A stretch of DNA of 64,000 nucleotides from an archaeon (GTDB taxonomy: Archaea; Nanobdellota; Nanobdellia; Woesearchaeales; GW2011-AR15), in NCBI GenBank assembly GCA_018657065.1, contig JABHXU010000015.1, forward strand, positions 1 to 64,000, read 5' to 3'. Positions 53,254 to 61,583 of the stretch are shown here, in pieces. Under the pieces are notes generated by a model. The model saw only the letters and a list, made by a program, of their open reading frames with translations. It was not told the DNA's origin and did not search any database. A program made the translations under genes and the position numbers. Positions within the stretch are counted from its first letter, which is position 1, and each line of letters begins with the position of its first letter.

Positions 53254-55758
53254 TTATTTTTTGATTTCAACTTCTAAATTATCAGATTTCCCAAATTCAA
53301 TATCTTTTGATTTTGTTACAGATTTTAAATCTAAAATAACTGTTTCAAGAAGTTTTCTTTCATCGTCATTACATTTAATGATTAGTAAAGATAATTCTTC
53401 TTTTAGTGAAAGACTATTTTCAGATTTGAATTTTCTAACATGTGAAAGTATTTGAACTAATAAATCTCCAGTTTTTTCAGAATCTTCATTTACATAATTT
53501 TTATTATATGATGGCCAATTAGAAATATGGATACTTCTTGATTTATCTTTTTTTGCAAAATATAATTGATATATTTCTTCAGTTATATAAGGCATAATTG
53601 GAGCAAAGAGTTTTAAGATGTTTAAAACAATTTCATATAAACCAAATTGTGCAGATTCTCTAGCTCCTTTGTGATAATTCTCAGGATTATATAATCTATC
53701 TTTTACAATTTCTAAATAATTATCACAAAATATTTGCCAAAAAAAGATATCAGTTTCATGTTTTGCTTTTGAATATTCATATTTTTCAAAAGATTCTGTT
53801 GCAGATTTAATGAGTTTTTGTAATTTTGTTAAAGCCCATTTGTCCATAACTTCTAATTCATGTTTATCAAAATTATAATCTTTTAAATGCATTAAAGCAA
53901 ATTTACTTGCATTCCAAAGTTTTGTAACTGTTTTGTTTCCAGTTAGTAAATCTTTTTCTTGGAAAGGCATATCATCTCCTAGTTTACTTCCTGATGACCA
54001 GTATCTTAGAGCATCAGCACTAAATTTTTCAATCATAACTTGAGGTGAAATTACATTTCCTTTTGATTTTGACATTTTTCTTCCATGTGGATCAAGAGCC
54101 CAACCTGAAATTGTTACATTTTCCCAAGGGTTAGTTTTGTGAAGTAATTGTGTTTTTGCTAAAGTGTAAAATAACCAAAAGTTGATAATATCATGAGATT
54201 GAGGTCTTAGACTCATTGGAAATAACCTTTTTTGTACATCTTTAGGCATAAGCCCTGTTGAGATAAAAGGGGTACTTCCAGAAGTAAACCAAGTATCAAA
54301 AACATCGTGTTCAGGAATTAATTCTAAATCTTTAGAAACACCTTTAGGTCTATCTTTTGTTGGGTCTACAGGTAATTGAGATTCATCAGCAAAATACATT
54401 TTTCCAGATTTATCATACCATACTGGAATGGGAACACCATAATGTCTTTGTCTAGATATGGACCAATCCCAATTTAAACCTTTAATCCAATTTTCAAGTC
54501 TATGCTTCATGTGAACTGGGTGCCATTTTAATTTGGAACCAGCAACTAAGAATTCTTCTTTTTGATCTAGGTATTTAATATACCATTGTTTTGAAACAAT
54601 GTATTCAACTTCAGCACCTGATCTTTCACCAACATTAACAATATGTTCAATTTTTTCTTTTTTAATAACATGTCCTTGTTTTTCTAAATCTTCAGTTATT
54701 TTTTTTCTAGCTTCAGTTGTTAATAATCCCTCATAACTTTTGTTTTTTTCATTTAAAGTTCCATTTTTGTTTAATATGTTTATAGGTTCACATTTTGGTC
54801 TTCTAGTCATCCATTCAACGCATTCAATTCCACCATATGTGCAAAAATAAACTACGCCAGTTCCATAATCTGCAGCTACAGAAATATCATGATCAATTTC
54901 AACTAAATTATTTGAAATAGGGATTATAACTTTTTTTCCAATTAAGTCCTTACCTTTAAGTTCTCCTTCTAATTCATAATTAAGATCTTTAAATTTTTCT
55001 TCATATGTTTTTTTCCCAGTAACATAATATTCATTATCAATTTTAAGAGTAACATAATCTCCTTTTTCTTCAACACTCATTCCAACACAACCAAAAAGCA
55101 TTTCAGGCCTAGTTGTAGCATATAACAAATATGTGTCTTTTGAATCTTCAAATCTTGCTTTAATATATACTAAATTTGATGAAAGTTTTTTATCTTCAAG
55201 TTCTGCTTGAGCAATTGCAGATTGAAAAACTCTATCCCACATAATAGGACCTTCTTTTCTATATGCCAGTCCTTTTTTAATAAGTTCTAAAAATGTTTTT
55301 TGAGATGTTTTTCTTGAATGATCATCGATTGTTGAGTATTTTAAATTAAAGTCACAACTCATACCAATATTTTTCCAATCTTGAATAAATTTAGGACGTT
55401 CTTCCTCTAAATATTCTAAACAAATTCTAATTGCTTCATCTCTAGGAATCTTTCTTAAATTTACTTTTTTATGTTTTTGAACAAGTTTTTCTGTTGGAAG
55501 TCCATTATCATCAGTTCCAAAAGGATAAAAAACATTTTTTCCTTTCATTCTTTGATATCTTATAACAAAATCTTGTTGAGAATATGAAAACGCATGACCA
55601 ATATGCATTTTTCCTGAAATTGTAGGTGGAGGCGTATCTACAGAAAAAACTTCCTTTTTTTTATCATTAATGTCAAATTCATAAATCTTATTGTCTTCCC
55701 AGTATTTTTGCCATTTAGGTTCTGATATTTTTGAATCATATTTGCTTGGTAATTCCAT
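53254..55758 (-). CDS. valS: Valyl-tRNA synthetase
   Basis: It charges tRNA-Val. The 834 residues show TPPPTISGKMHIGH (HIGH at 52-55), FGTDDNGLPTE (archaeal-type editing-domain entry), a CP1 editing domain up to about 420, RPQSHDIINFWLFY, KMSKS near 560 and a helical anticodon domain. It lacks the long C-terminal coiled coil of bacterial ValRS. A GGAGA site precedes ATG. It is convergent with the TSP3 protein gene. Confidence 0.94.
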   Translation of the reverse strand: MELPSKYDSKISEPKWQKYWEDNKIYEFDINDKKKEVFSVDTPPPTISGKMHIGHAFSYSQQDFVIRYQRMKGKNVFYPFGTDDNGLPTEKLVQKHKKVNLRKIPRDEAIRICLEYLEEERPKFIQDWKNIGMSCDFNLKYSTIDDHSRKTSQKTFLELIKKGLAYRKEGPIMWDRVFQSAIAQAELEDKKLSSNLVYIKARFEDSKDTYLLYATTRPEMLFGCVGMSVEEKGDYVTLKIDNEYYVTGKKTYEEKFKDLNYELEGELKGKDLIGKKVIIPISNNLVEIDHDISVAADYGTGVVYFCTYGGIECVEWMTRRPKCEPINILNKNGTLNEKNKSYEGLLTTEARKKITEDLEKQGHVIKKEKIEHIVNVGERSGAEVEYIVSKQWYIKYLDQKEEFLVAGSKLKWHPVHMKHRLENWIKGLNWDWSISRQRHYGVPIPVWYDKSGKMYFADESQLPVDPTKDRPKGVSKDLELIPEHDVFDTWFTSGSTPFISTGLMPKDVQKRLFPMSLRPQSHDIINFWLFYTLAKTQLLHKTNPWENVTISGWALDPHGRKMSKSKGNVISPQVMIEKFSADALRYWSSGSKLGDDMPFQEKDLLTGNKTVTKLWNASKFALMHLKDYNFDKHELEVMDKWALTKLQKLIKSATESFEKYEYSKAKHETDIFFWQIFCDNYLEIVKDRLYNPENYHKGARESAQFGLYEIVLNILKLFAPIMPYITEEIYQLYFAKKDKSRSIHISNWPSYNKNYVNEDSEKTGDLLVQILSHVRKFKSENSLSLKEELSLLIIKCNDDERKLLETVILDLKSVTKSKDIEFGKSDNLEVEIKK

Positions 55759-55953
55759 TTTAATTATCTCCTTTTATTTTTGGTTTGTTTTTATTCATAA
55801 AAAGTTTTCTAAAGTCTTCTTTCTAAAAATAATCTTCAAAATTTTAGAAGAAAAAGACAATGAAATCTAATTAACCACTACTACAAAAACAGATTTCAAA
55901 ATAATATTCATAAAAATAGTTAATGGATTTTTATATTTAAATTTTGCTCAAAT
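55759..55953. other. Intergenic region upstream of valS
   Basis: The 195 bases hold the GGAGA ribosome-binding site and a probable promoter for valS on the minus strand, and near 55925-55945 the A/T-rich end of the three-gene membrane cluster. No ORF, RNA gene or strong hairpin was seen. Confidence 0.4.
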
Positions 55954-56523
55954 TTAAGTCCAATAACCAACAAGCAATACTGAGAATAGACCAATAATTA
56001 AAATTAAAAGCATTGCAAGAACTTTAGGATGGAATAATGTTGCTCCAAAATTTGCAGCAAAACTATCTGTGGCAACATCACCTTGACCATTAGCAATAAC
56101 ATTATCTGGATCAATTATTGTTCCATTGACTCCGCCACCTACATAAGGGCCTGCAGTATCTCCAAATTTCATAGAAATATTAATTACAAATATGACTAAT
56201 AAACTAACTAAAAGCCAAGTACCTAAATTTTTAGTTAGGCCTGTAGGAAGATCTAGACCAATAGATCTAGTTGCAAGAAAAACAGACATTATTATAACCA
56301 TCATAACAACAGCCCAAGGAACAGTATCACTAATTATTCCAAGCATTTTTGGTTGAAATGCCATAATCATAGAGATTCCAAAAGCTAGTAATGCATTAAG
56401 ACCTTTGTTTCCACCAAAAGGATTTTTGAATAATAAAATTGCATACACTGCAGTAAAGACAAATAAAATTACAAAGACGTCTGAAAAATGTCCAAGTAAT
56501 GAAATGTCTAAAAGTGTAGCCAT
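55954..56523 (-). CDS. Membrane protein, third of a tandem paralogue trio
   Basis: About six hydrophobic helices in 189 residues. Like its two upstream neighbours it begins with a short amphipathic stretch (LGHFSDVFVILFVFTAVYAILLFKNPFGG), then NALLAFGISMIMAF, and ends in two helices separated by an outside loop, here about 40 residues rich in Gly, Asp and Asn (GGGVNGTIIDPDN). Function unknown. It starts one base after the middle gene's stop. Confidence 0.65.
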   Translation of the reverse strand: MATLLDISLLGHFSDVFVILFVFTAVYAILLFKNPFGGNKGLNALLAFGISMIMAFQPKMLGIISDTVPWAVVMMVIIMSVFLATRSIGLDLPTGLTKNLGTWLLVSLLVIFVINISMKFGDTAGPYVGGGVNGTIIDPDNVIANGQGDVATDSFAANFGATLFHPKVLAMLLILIIGLFSVLLVGYWT

Positions 56524-56524
56524 T

Positions 56525-57100
56525 TTACTTCATAGCACCTCCAAATACTTCTTTTACAGTTTCATTTAGAGTTCTTCGTTTTTCTTCAGGTTTTTCATCT
56601 TTAGTGATGAACCATACAATTATACCAAATACTAGGATTGATACTAAAAGTGATCTAGTATGTGGATCAACTATCCAACTTAACCAACCTGGAGGTCTTG
56701 CAAGTAATCCTGACGAAACTAAAAAAGTGTATGCTACAGCAATAATTGAAAATATAACAACCCAACCTTCAAGTCCAGATCCTGCAATGTTAACATCTTT
56801 TCCAAAGACTCCAATTAATAATAATACCATCATACTTGCTACCATTAATACTGAAACATTAGGTAATGCTTTATTTATAACAATAACAACATCGGGACCT
56901 CTACCTATAATATGAGGAATGATTGAAGACATGGCGAGGACAAACGCAATAATAATATTAAACCTTCGACCTCCATCACCAAGAATTTTAGATTTTTGCA
57001 AAACAGCAAAAGTTATTGTAAATATCAGTAAAAAAGGTAATAATACATCTAGTAAGCCCAAGCTTTCAAGACCCATAACCCATTGTTGAAATACACCCAT
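56525..57100 (-). CDS. Membrane protein, second of a tandem paralogue trio
   Basis: The 191 residues share with the first gene the N-terminal pattern DVLLPFLLIFTITFAVLQKSKILG followed by FNIIIAFVLAMSSIIPH, and the same helix spacing. A short charged tail (DEKPEEKRRTLNETVKEVFGG) is cytoplasmic. The loop between helices 4 and 5 is proline-rich (ARPPGWLSW). It is cotranscribed with its two neighbours (gaps of 1 and 11 bases). No known family; likely subunits of one membrane complex. Confidence 0.65.
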   Translation of the reverse strand: MGVFQQWVMGLESLGLLDVLLPFLLIFTITFAVLQKSKILGDGGRRFNIIIAFVLAMSSIIPHIIGRGPDVVIVINKALPNVSVLMVASMMVLLLIGVFGKDVNIAGSGLEGWVVIFSIIAVAYTFLVSSGLLARPPGWLSWIVDPHTRSLLVSILVFGIIVWFITKDEKPEEKRRTLNETVKEVFGGAMK

Positions 57101-57111
57101 TATAATCTCAC

Positions 57112-57711
57112 CTAATCTTCATCTTTTGACTCTTTTTTTTCAGTACCTAAAAACCCATCTCCAGGTTTTCCAGTGATAAATCCCATCATACCTACGATAA
57201 ACAATGTTAATACTAAAGCACCCATTGCACCTGTATTTAAATTATTGACTAAATAGCCCCACCCGAAATATAACCATGGTGTGCCACTTTCAGTTTTGAT
57301 TGCATGTAAAAATATACCTAATATCCCTACAAAAATTATACCCATAAATACGTTTTTATATCCTTTAGTTATTTTTAGCTCATCTTTTCCAGTATGAAAT
57401 ACTCCAACTAAAAGTAAAAAGCAAAAACCAAGTAATAATAAAATAACCATATTACCAATAGCTTCATTTACTGTAGCAACTAATCTTGAACTAGCAACAA
57501 CTATAAATGAAGTAACAAAAGCAAACATACTATTGAGGTTTTTTTTAGCCATTTCATGGCCATTTACTTCTTCAGTTCCAAACGCTCTTGTTTTCTCTAA
57601 AATAGCAAAAACTAAAGTGAAAATTAAAAGAAAAGGTAACAAAACTTCATAAACTCCTAATCTATCAAGAAATTGTATTCCTGTTGTAAACGGTGAAGTA
57701 TAGTCTGCCAT
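57112..57711 (-). CDS. Membrane protein, first of a tandem paralogue trio
   Basis: The 199-residue protein starts the operon. It has EVLLPFLLIFTLVFAILEKTRAFG, a small insert (TEEVNGHEMAKKN) and then SMFAFVTSFIVVAS, the pattern shared by all three. About six helices, last loop with TPWLYFGWGYLVNN, and an acidic Lys-rich tail ending DED. A divergent promoter region (57712-57754) separates it from the translin gene. Function unknown. Confidence 0.65.
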   Translation of the reverse strand: MADYTSPFTTGIQFLDRLGVYEVLLPFLLIFTLVFAILEKTRAFGTEEVNGHEMAKKNLNSMFAFVTSFIVVASSRLVATVNEAIGNMVILLLLGFCFLLLVGVFHTGKDELKITKGYKNVFMGIIFVGILGIFLHAIKTESGTPWLYFGWGYLVNNLNTGAMGALVLTLFIVGMMGFITGKPGDGFLGTEKKESKDED

Positions 57712-57735
57712 CTGTATTAAAACTAGATGATTCTT

Positions 57736-57750
57736 CCTATATAAATGTTT
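57736..57750 (+). promoter_or_regulatory. TATA box of the translin gene
   Basis: CCTATATAAATG at about 57737-57748 places the transcription start near 57770, after the ATG at 57755 but before that at 57788, which decides the translin start. Confidence 0.5.
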
Positions 57751-57787
57751 CTAAATGTTTATAAATTGTCCTCTATTACTTCAACAT

Positions 57788-58345
57788 ATGGAAAAAATAT
57801 TTTTAAGACTTCGAAAAGATCTAAAAAAAAAAGATGAACTAAGAGAAAAGTCAATTATTAATTCTAGGCCTATTACAAAACATTCTAAGCAAGCAATTTA
57901 TGCCATTCATAGAAATGATTTGGGTCAAGCAGAAATTTTAATTAAAGAAGCAAAAAAAGGTATTAGGGAATTAGAAAAATTAAATTATTTTACTGGAGCA
58001 TACAATGCAGCTCTTCAAGAATATGCTGAAGCAATTACTTATTTTGATTATGTGAAAACTGGAAAATTAACATCAGATGAAACATTGAATATGGATGCTG
58101 AAAATTATTTGCTTGGTATATGTGATTTAACTGGAGAGTTAGGAAGAAGAGCTGTTTTTAGTGTTGTTAATGAAAAATATGAAGAAGTAGAAAAAATTTG
58201 GAAATTTTGTTCAAAAATATATGAGGAATTTTTAAAGTTTGAATTTAGAAATTCTGAACTTAGAAAAAAATCAGATTCAATAAAATGGAATTTAAAAAAA
58301 ATAGAAGAAATATTGTATGAATTAAAATTAAGGGGAAAACTATGA
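57788..58345 (+). CDS. Translin-family RNA-binding protein
   Basis: Archaeal translin is an all-helical octamer-forming protein that binds and may cleave RNA. From ATG 57788 it has 185 residues, with SRPITKHSKQAIYAIHRND early and the family signature ENYLLGICDLTGELGRRAVFSVVN at about 114-137. An ATG at 57755 would add 11 residues but lies before the predicted transcription start. The next gene overlaps it by 4 bases. Confidence 0.85.
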   Translation: MEKIFLRLRKDLKKKDELREKSIINSRPITKHSKQAIYAIHRNDLGQAEILIKEAKKGIRELEKLNYFTGAYNAALQEYAEAITYFDYVKTGKLTSDETLNMDAENYLLGICDLTGELGRRAVFSVVNEKYEEVEKIWKFCSKIYEEFLKFEFRNSELRKKSDSIKWNLKKIEEILYELKLRGKL

Positions 58346-58827
58346 AATTTTTAGAAGCATTAGAAAAACTAAAAGAGTCAGAAATATTCAAAAATTGGAA
58401 TAAAGATCACAAAGATTCCTTTTTAGCTCATGGTTTTATTATGAGCTCAGAAAAAAGTGAAGGTGAATGGCAAATTGGATTTTTTAATCCTAAATCTTTG
58501 AAAGTTTTAACTTTTGTTATTTTGAATGAAATTACTATGAATCCAGAATCTGAAGTGATGAATAAGGAGATAATAGCTTTAGATATTAATTTAATTAAAT
58601 CAACAGTAGATGAAGCATTTGAAAAAGCAGATGAAGTTCAAAAAGAAAAATATTCAACACATTTACCACTTAAGAAGATGGCCATACTTCAAAATTCACC
58701 AGAAGGTCAAGTTTGGAATATAACACTTATTACAAGAACATTTAAAACATTAAATATTCATGTTTCAACATTGAATGGAGAGGTTGTTAAGGATCAATTA
58801 GTTGAGATTTTTAGTTTTGATAAATAA
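58342..58827 (+). CDS. Hypothetical protein cotranscribed with translin
   Basis: The 161 residues form an alpha/beta protein without signal or membrane helix. A tract WQIGFFNPKSLKVLTFVIL followed later by VWNITLITRTFKTLNIHVSTLNGEVV suggests two similar beta-hairpin units, a little like PepSY-type folds, but the match is weak. ATGA overlap with translin indicates coupling and perhaps a shared RNA-related function. No family can be named. Confidence 0.6.
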   Translation: MKFLEALEKLKESEIFKNWNKDHKDSFLAHGFIMSSEKSEGEWQIGFFNPKSLKVLTFVILNEITMNPESEVMNKEIIALDINLIKSTVDEAFEKADEVQKEKYSTHLPLKKMAILQNSPEGQVWNITLITRTFKTLNIHVSTLNGEVVKDQLVEIFSFDK

Positions 58828-58891
58828 ACTTTTTTGTTTATTACCCCTTATCAATAATATCGATTTGAAATATATATATTTGAAATTGTTA

Positions 58892-58903
58892 ATCTTTATA
58901 AAA
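58892..58903 (+). promoter_or_regulatory. TATA box of the dut transcript
   Basis: CTTTATAAAAGG lies about 55-60 bases before dut ATG 58956, giving a leader of about 35 bases that holds a GGGG before the start. Confidence 0.45.
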
Positions 58904-58955
58904 GGTAAAATTAATTATAATTTTGTTCTAAGTTTATATGAAATTGGGGTTAAAA

Positions 58956-59384
58956 ATGGTAGATGTACGAATATTAAAAATTGATAGCGAGATGACAACA
59001 CCTCATTATGCACATGAAGGTGATGCAGCATTTGATTTAAGATCAGCTGAGGAAATTATTATTCCTGCAAAAGGTCGTTATACTGTGAAATCTGGAATTA
59101 AAATGGCAATTCCAGAAGGTTATTTTGGTCTTATAAAAGACAGATCTGGATATGCACATAAAAAAGGAATTCATTGTCTTGCAGGAGTTATTGATTCAGG
59201 ATATAGGGGCGAGGTTGGAGTTGTTATGGTTAATTTAGGAGACGAGGATTTTGATATTACAAAGGATATGAGAATAGCTCAAATGTTAATTTTACCGGTT
59301 CCTAAAACAAATTTAATTTTATCAGAAGATTTAGATGATTCAGTTAGAAATGAAGGTGGGTTTGGTAGTACAGGCACACACTAA
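58956..59384 (+). CDS. dut: dUTP diphosphatase (trimeric dUTPase)
   Basis: It hydrolyses dUTP to dUMP, keeping uracil out of DNA and feeding dTMP synthesis. All five motifs are present in 142 residues: GDAAFDL, KDRSGYAHKKG, GVIDSGYRGEVGV, RIAQMLILPV and NEGGFGSTG. ATG 58956 (MVDVRILKID) fits the family; an ATG at 58938 would add six residues. Thymidylate kinase is close by on the other strand. Confidence 0.95.
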   Translation: MVDVRILKIDSEMTTPHYAHEGDAAFDLRSAEEIIIPAKGRYTVKSGIKMAIPEGYFGLIKDRSGYAHKKGIHCLAGVIDSGYRGEVGVVMVNLGDEDFDITKDMRIAQMLILPVPKTNLILSEDLDDSVRNEGGFGSTGTH

Positions 59385-59393
59385 AAAGAGGTA

Positions 59394-59501
59394 ATGAAGA
59401 TGGAAAAACAAACAGTGAACAAAACAACAATAAGTTATAAAGCAATGCAGTCATGTAAGAAATTAGACTCTTTTTTTGAAGAGGAAGAAGACACTGAATA
59501 A
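59394..59501 (+). CDS. Small acidic/basic 35-residue ORF after dut
   Basis: An ATG nine bases after the dut stop, preceded by an AGAGG site, opens a 35-codon frame with a basic first half (MKMEKQTVNK, SYKAMQSCKK) and an acidic end (FFEEEEDTE). It would share the dut transcript. No family is recognised; the ribosome-binding site argues for expression. Confidence 0.4.
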   Translation: MKMEKQTVNKTTISYKAMQSCKKLDSFFEEEEDTE

Positions 59502-59547
59502 ATTTAAATAACAATTTTTTTTCTTTTGTAATTATAGTGATTGTTTT

Positions 59548-59775
59548 ATGAGTATAGTAAATGAAATGGATAATACAGAGATCCCGCTCAAAGTGTTTTT
59601 TGCAGCTAGTCAAAAGTCAGGCGGTTGTAGTCATCTAGTTACATTTATGGGACAAAAAACTTGTAAACTTTATAATTATAAATTAGATTCAAATATGGAC
59701 ACATTATCATATTGTGCAAATTGTGTGGCTAATAAAAAAAAACCTACAAATAAATTAAATGTTAGAGGTCCTTAA
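59548..59775 (+). CDS. Small Cys-containing protein (75 residues)
   Basis: Four Cys are spaced as single, single and a CANC pair (GGCSHLVTF, QKTCKLY, YCANCVANKK), which could bind zinc. A TATA-like AAATTTAAATAA at about 59502-59512 gives a leader of 10-20 bases. Its end overlaps the convergent tmk gene by 14 bases. No family is recognised. Confidence 0.55.
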   Translation: MSIVNEMDNTEIPLKVFFAASQKSGGCSHLVTFMGQKTCKLYNYKLDSNMDTLSYCANCVANKKKPTNKLNVRGP

Positions 59776-60376
59776 CAGCATTTTTTATTCTATCAAAAAC
59801 ATCATCTTGACTACCTTTTGCATCAATCATTTTCCAAATATCAAGGTACATTTTAGAAAGTTCAATATATCCTTGTTCAATTTTTTCAAAAAACTCAACA
59901 CTTTCTTTTTCATGTTTGTCTCCACCTTGGTCAAATGTTCTAGATAATCCAATTTTAGGATCGAGTTTTAAAAATAATATAATGTCAGGTTCAAAACCTT
60001 TTGTAGCAGTTTTATTTATTTCAAACACTTTGTCCATACCTAAATTTTTAGCATAACCTTGATAAGCAATGCTACTAAGAAAACTTCTGTCAGCAATTAC
60101 AATACCTCCTTTATCTAAAACAGGTTTAACAATTTTCCTTAATGATTGGGCTCTAGCGCTAGCATAAAGATATGCTTCACAAGTAGGTACCATTTCTTCT
60201 TCAAAATCTGTACCTTGAACAAGCTTTCTAATAGCTTCAGCAATTTCAGTGCCTCCAGGTTCTCTAGTCAGAATGACTTCTTTATTTGGATATTTTTTTT
60301 TTAAATGTTCAAAAAGTCTATCTGCTTGTGTTGTTTTTCCAGTACCAACAACCCCTTCAAGTATGATGTATGTCAT
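59762..60376 (-). CDS. tmk: Thymidylate kinase
   Basis: It makes dTDP from dTMP with ATP. The 204 residues show the P-loop GVVGTGKTT (8-16), TREPGGTEIAEAIR with the catalytic Arg region, ADRSFLSSIAYQG (DRS motif) and the lid RTFDQGGDKHEKE. It is a normal-length archaeal/bacterial enzyme. dut lies about 380 bases away on the other strand, making this a small dTTP-supply locus. Confidence 0.94.
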   Translation of the reverse strand: MTYIILEGVVGTGKTTQADRLFEHLKKKYPNKEVILTREPGGTEIAEAIRKLVQGTDFEEEMVPTCEAYLYASARAQSLRKIVKPVLDKGGIVIADRSFLSSIAYQGYAKNLGMDKVFEINKTATKGFEPDIILFLKLDPKIGLSRTFDQGGDKHEKESVEFFEKIEQGYIELSKMYLDIWKMIDAKGSQDDVFDRIKNAVKDL

Positions 60377-60474
60377 CTAAAAAAGCAAATATGTAATGAG
60401 TATAAAAAAATTATGGGAAAAATTATAATAAGCTATTTAAATGAGAAATAACTTCTTTTGAGTACAATTATCAT

Positions 60475-60547
60475 GGCGATAGTCGTATAACGGTTAGTAT
60501 CTAGGCCTGTGGAGCCTGGGGAGGGAGTTCGACTCTCCCCTATCGCC
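60475..60547 (+). tRNA. tRNA-His (anticodon GTG)
   Basis: The acceptor stem pairs GCGATAG (60476-60482) with CTATCGC (60540-60546). The anticodon stem TAGGC/GCCTG encloses CTGTGGA with anticodon GTG at 60509-60511, and GGGAG/CTCCC encloses the T-loop TTCGACT. An extra encoded G (-1) at 60475 faces C73 at 60547, the tRNA-His identity element. CCA is not encoded. No intron. Confidence 0.93.
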
Positions 60548-60692
60548 CTTCTTTTTTATTGTGTGTTTGAGTGTTTTTTTAACAAACAAATTTATTTTAG
60601 ACAAGACGTGTTAAAAGTTTGTGCATTACATTTGTTTATTATCTAGTAAATTATATATATCTTATAAATAAAACAGATTTTGGTGATGAATT

Positions 60693-60833
60693 ATGTTAGC
60701 AGACACACAAATAATGTTATCAATAATTATAGGTTTACTAATGGCTGTAATTTATACTTTAAGAATAACAGTTATGATGGATAAAAAACTTAATAAAATT
60801 ATAAAGCATATGGGAATTCGTGGTTTTGAGTAA
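60693..60833 (+). CDS. Small membrane protein, 46 residues
   Basis: The frame begins MLADTQIMLSIIIGLLMAVIYTLRITVM, a single membrane helix with the N-terminus outside or in the membrane plane, then a basic tail (DKKLNKIIKHMGIRGFE). A strong TATA stretch (TATATATCTTATAAATA, 60653-60669) lies about 25-40 bases before it and a GGTGATG-type site precedes the ATG. Too short for naming, but promoter, start and composition make a real gene likely. Confidence 0.55.
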   Translation: MLADTQIMLSIIIGLLMAVIYTLRITVMMDKKLNKIIKHMGIRGFE

Positions 60834-60928
60834 AATTTTAATTATTTTTATTAGTTATTATATTTATATTTACTAAGTTTAGCAAAGATTAATAAATAAA
60901 AAAATCCTATATATTTTGGAAGATTTTT

Positions 60929-61447
60929 ATGCAAGCTAGATTAAAGAATGAAAAACAAATGATTATTGATGCTGCAAAGCAAATGATTAAGATAGTTTTA
61001 CCTTTAATTATACTTTTTATCTTGTTTAGATATAAACCCTTAATTTTATTAATTATATTTGAGATATTAGATTTATCAAAATTAATGATTTTAAGAAAAC
61101 GATTTTTACAGTTTCCTTTAGATTTAGTGTTTGTGTTTGGAGTGACTGCAGCGTATTACTATTCTTTTTTAATTTCAGTAATAGTTTTTATTCTAGGAAT
61201 AATTAATAGGATTGAAGTAGCTCATATTAAAGATAGACATGTAACAAAATGTATTAGGCATTTTACTTTGTTTTTTTTAACAACAATTTTGACAAATTAT
61301 CCATTTTTTACTCTTGCAACATTTATTCTTCTTTTGAATTATGTAATTAAGTATTATGTTTCATTTATGTGGTTTGATGGAAAAATGTATTTGAAAAGCT
61401 TTTTTCATATTTTTAATTTTATTGTTTCATTAGTTCTTTTTTTTTAA
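60929..61447 (+). CDS. Small multi-pass membrane protein, paralogue 4 of 4
   Basis: A charged N-terminus of about 20 residues is followed by about five or six hydrophobic helices in 172 residues. The centre reads RKRFLQFPLDLVFVFGVTAAYYYSFLIS (two parts: a basic FPLDL turn and a helix with YYY), like TPIDF...RYYN in the protein at 17814. C-terminal helices contain LLNYVIKYYVSF. Function unknown; it has its own promoter (TATATATTTTGG near 60909). Confidence 0.6.
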   Translation: MQARLKNEKQMIIDAAKQMIKIVLPLIILFILFRYKPLILLIIFEILDLSKLMILRKRFLQFPLDLVFVFGVTAAYYYSFLISVIVFILGIINRIEVAHIKDRHVTKCIRHFTLFFLTTILTNYPFFTLATFILLLNYVIKYYVSFMWFDGKMYLKSFFHIFNFIVSLVLFF

Positions 61448-61495
61448 ATTGAAAAATTATTTTTGAGCTCTTTTCTTTTACTTTAATTAACAGTA

Positions 61496-61583
61496 ACTTT
61501 TATAAATGACTCCTATTTCCTTTGGAAGTATTGCCCGAGTGGAGAGCGTTAGGGTTCGTATATTCTCGGTGCGTTTATGAAAA
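61496..61583 (+). promoter_or_regulatory. Promoter and structured leader of the S13-S4-S11-RpoD operon
   Basis: TATA box CTTTTATAAATG at 61497-61508 predicts a start near 61530. The leader that follows is markedly G/C-rich for this genome and holds CCGAG (61532-61538 area) pairing with CTCGG (about 61564-61568) around a loop with GAGAGCG and GGGTTCG, just before ATG 61584. The TTGCCCGAGTGG piece resembles a tRNA D-arm, but no full tRNA can be folded. Confidence 0.5.

Noticed and set aside
60585..60650. Third copy of the dispersed palindromic element (TTAAAAGTTTGTG near 60610)
   Set aside because: Only about ten bases match, and the ATCAAAC arm is missing.
61520..61575. tRNA-like sequence (GCCCGAGTGG, GGGTTCG) before rps13
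   Set aside because: No acceptor stem, anticodon arm or full cloverleaf can be formed; it is treated as a structured leader.
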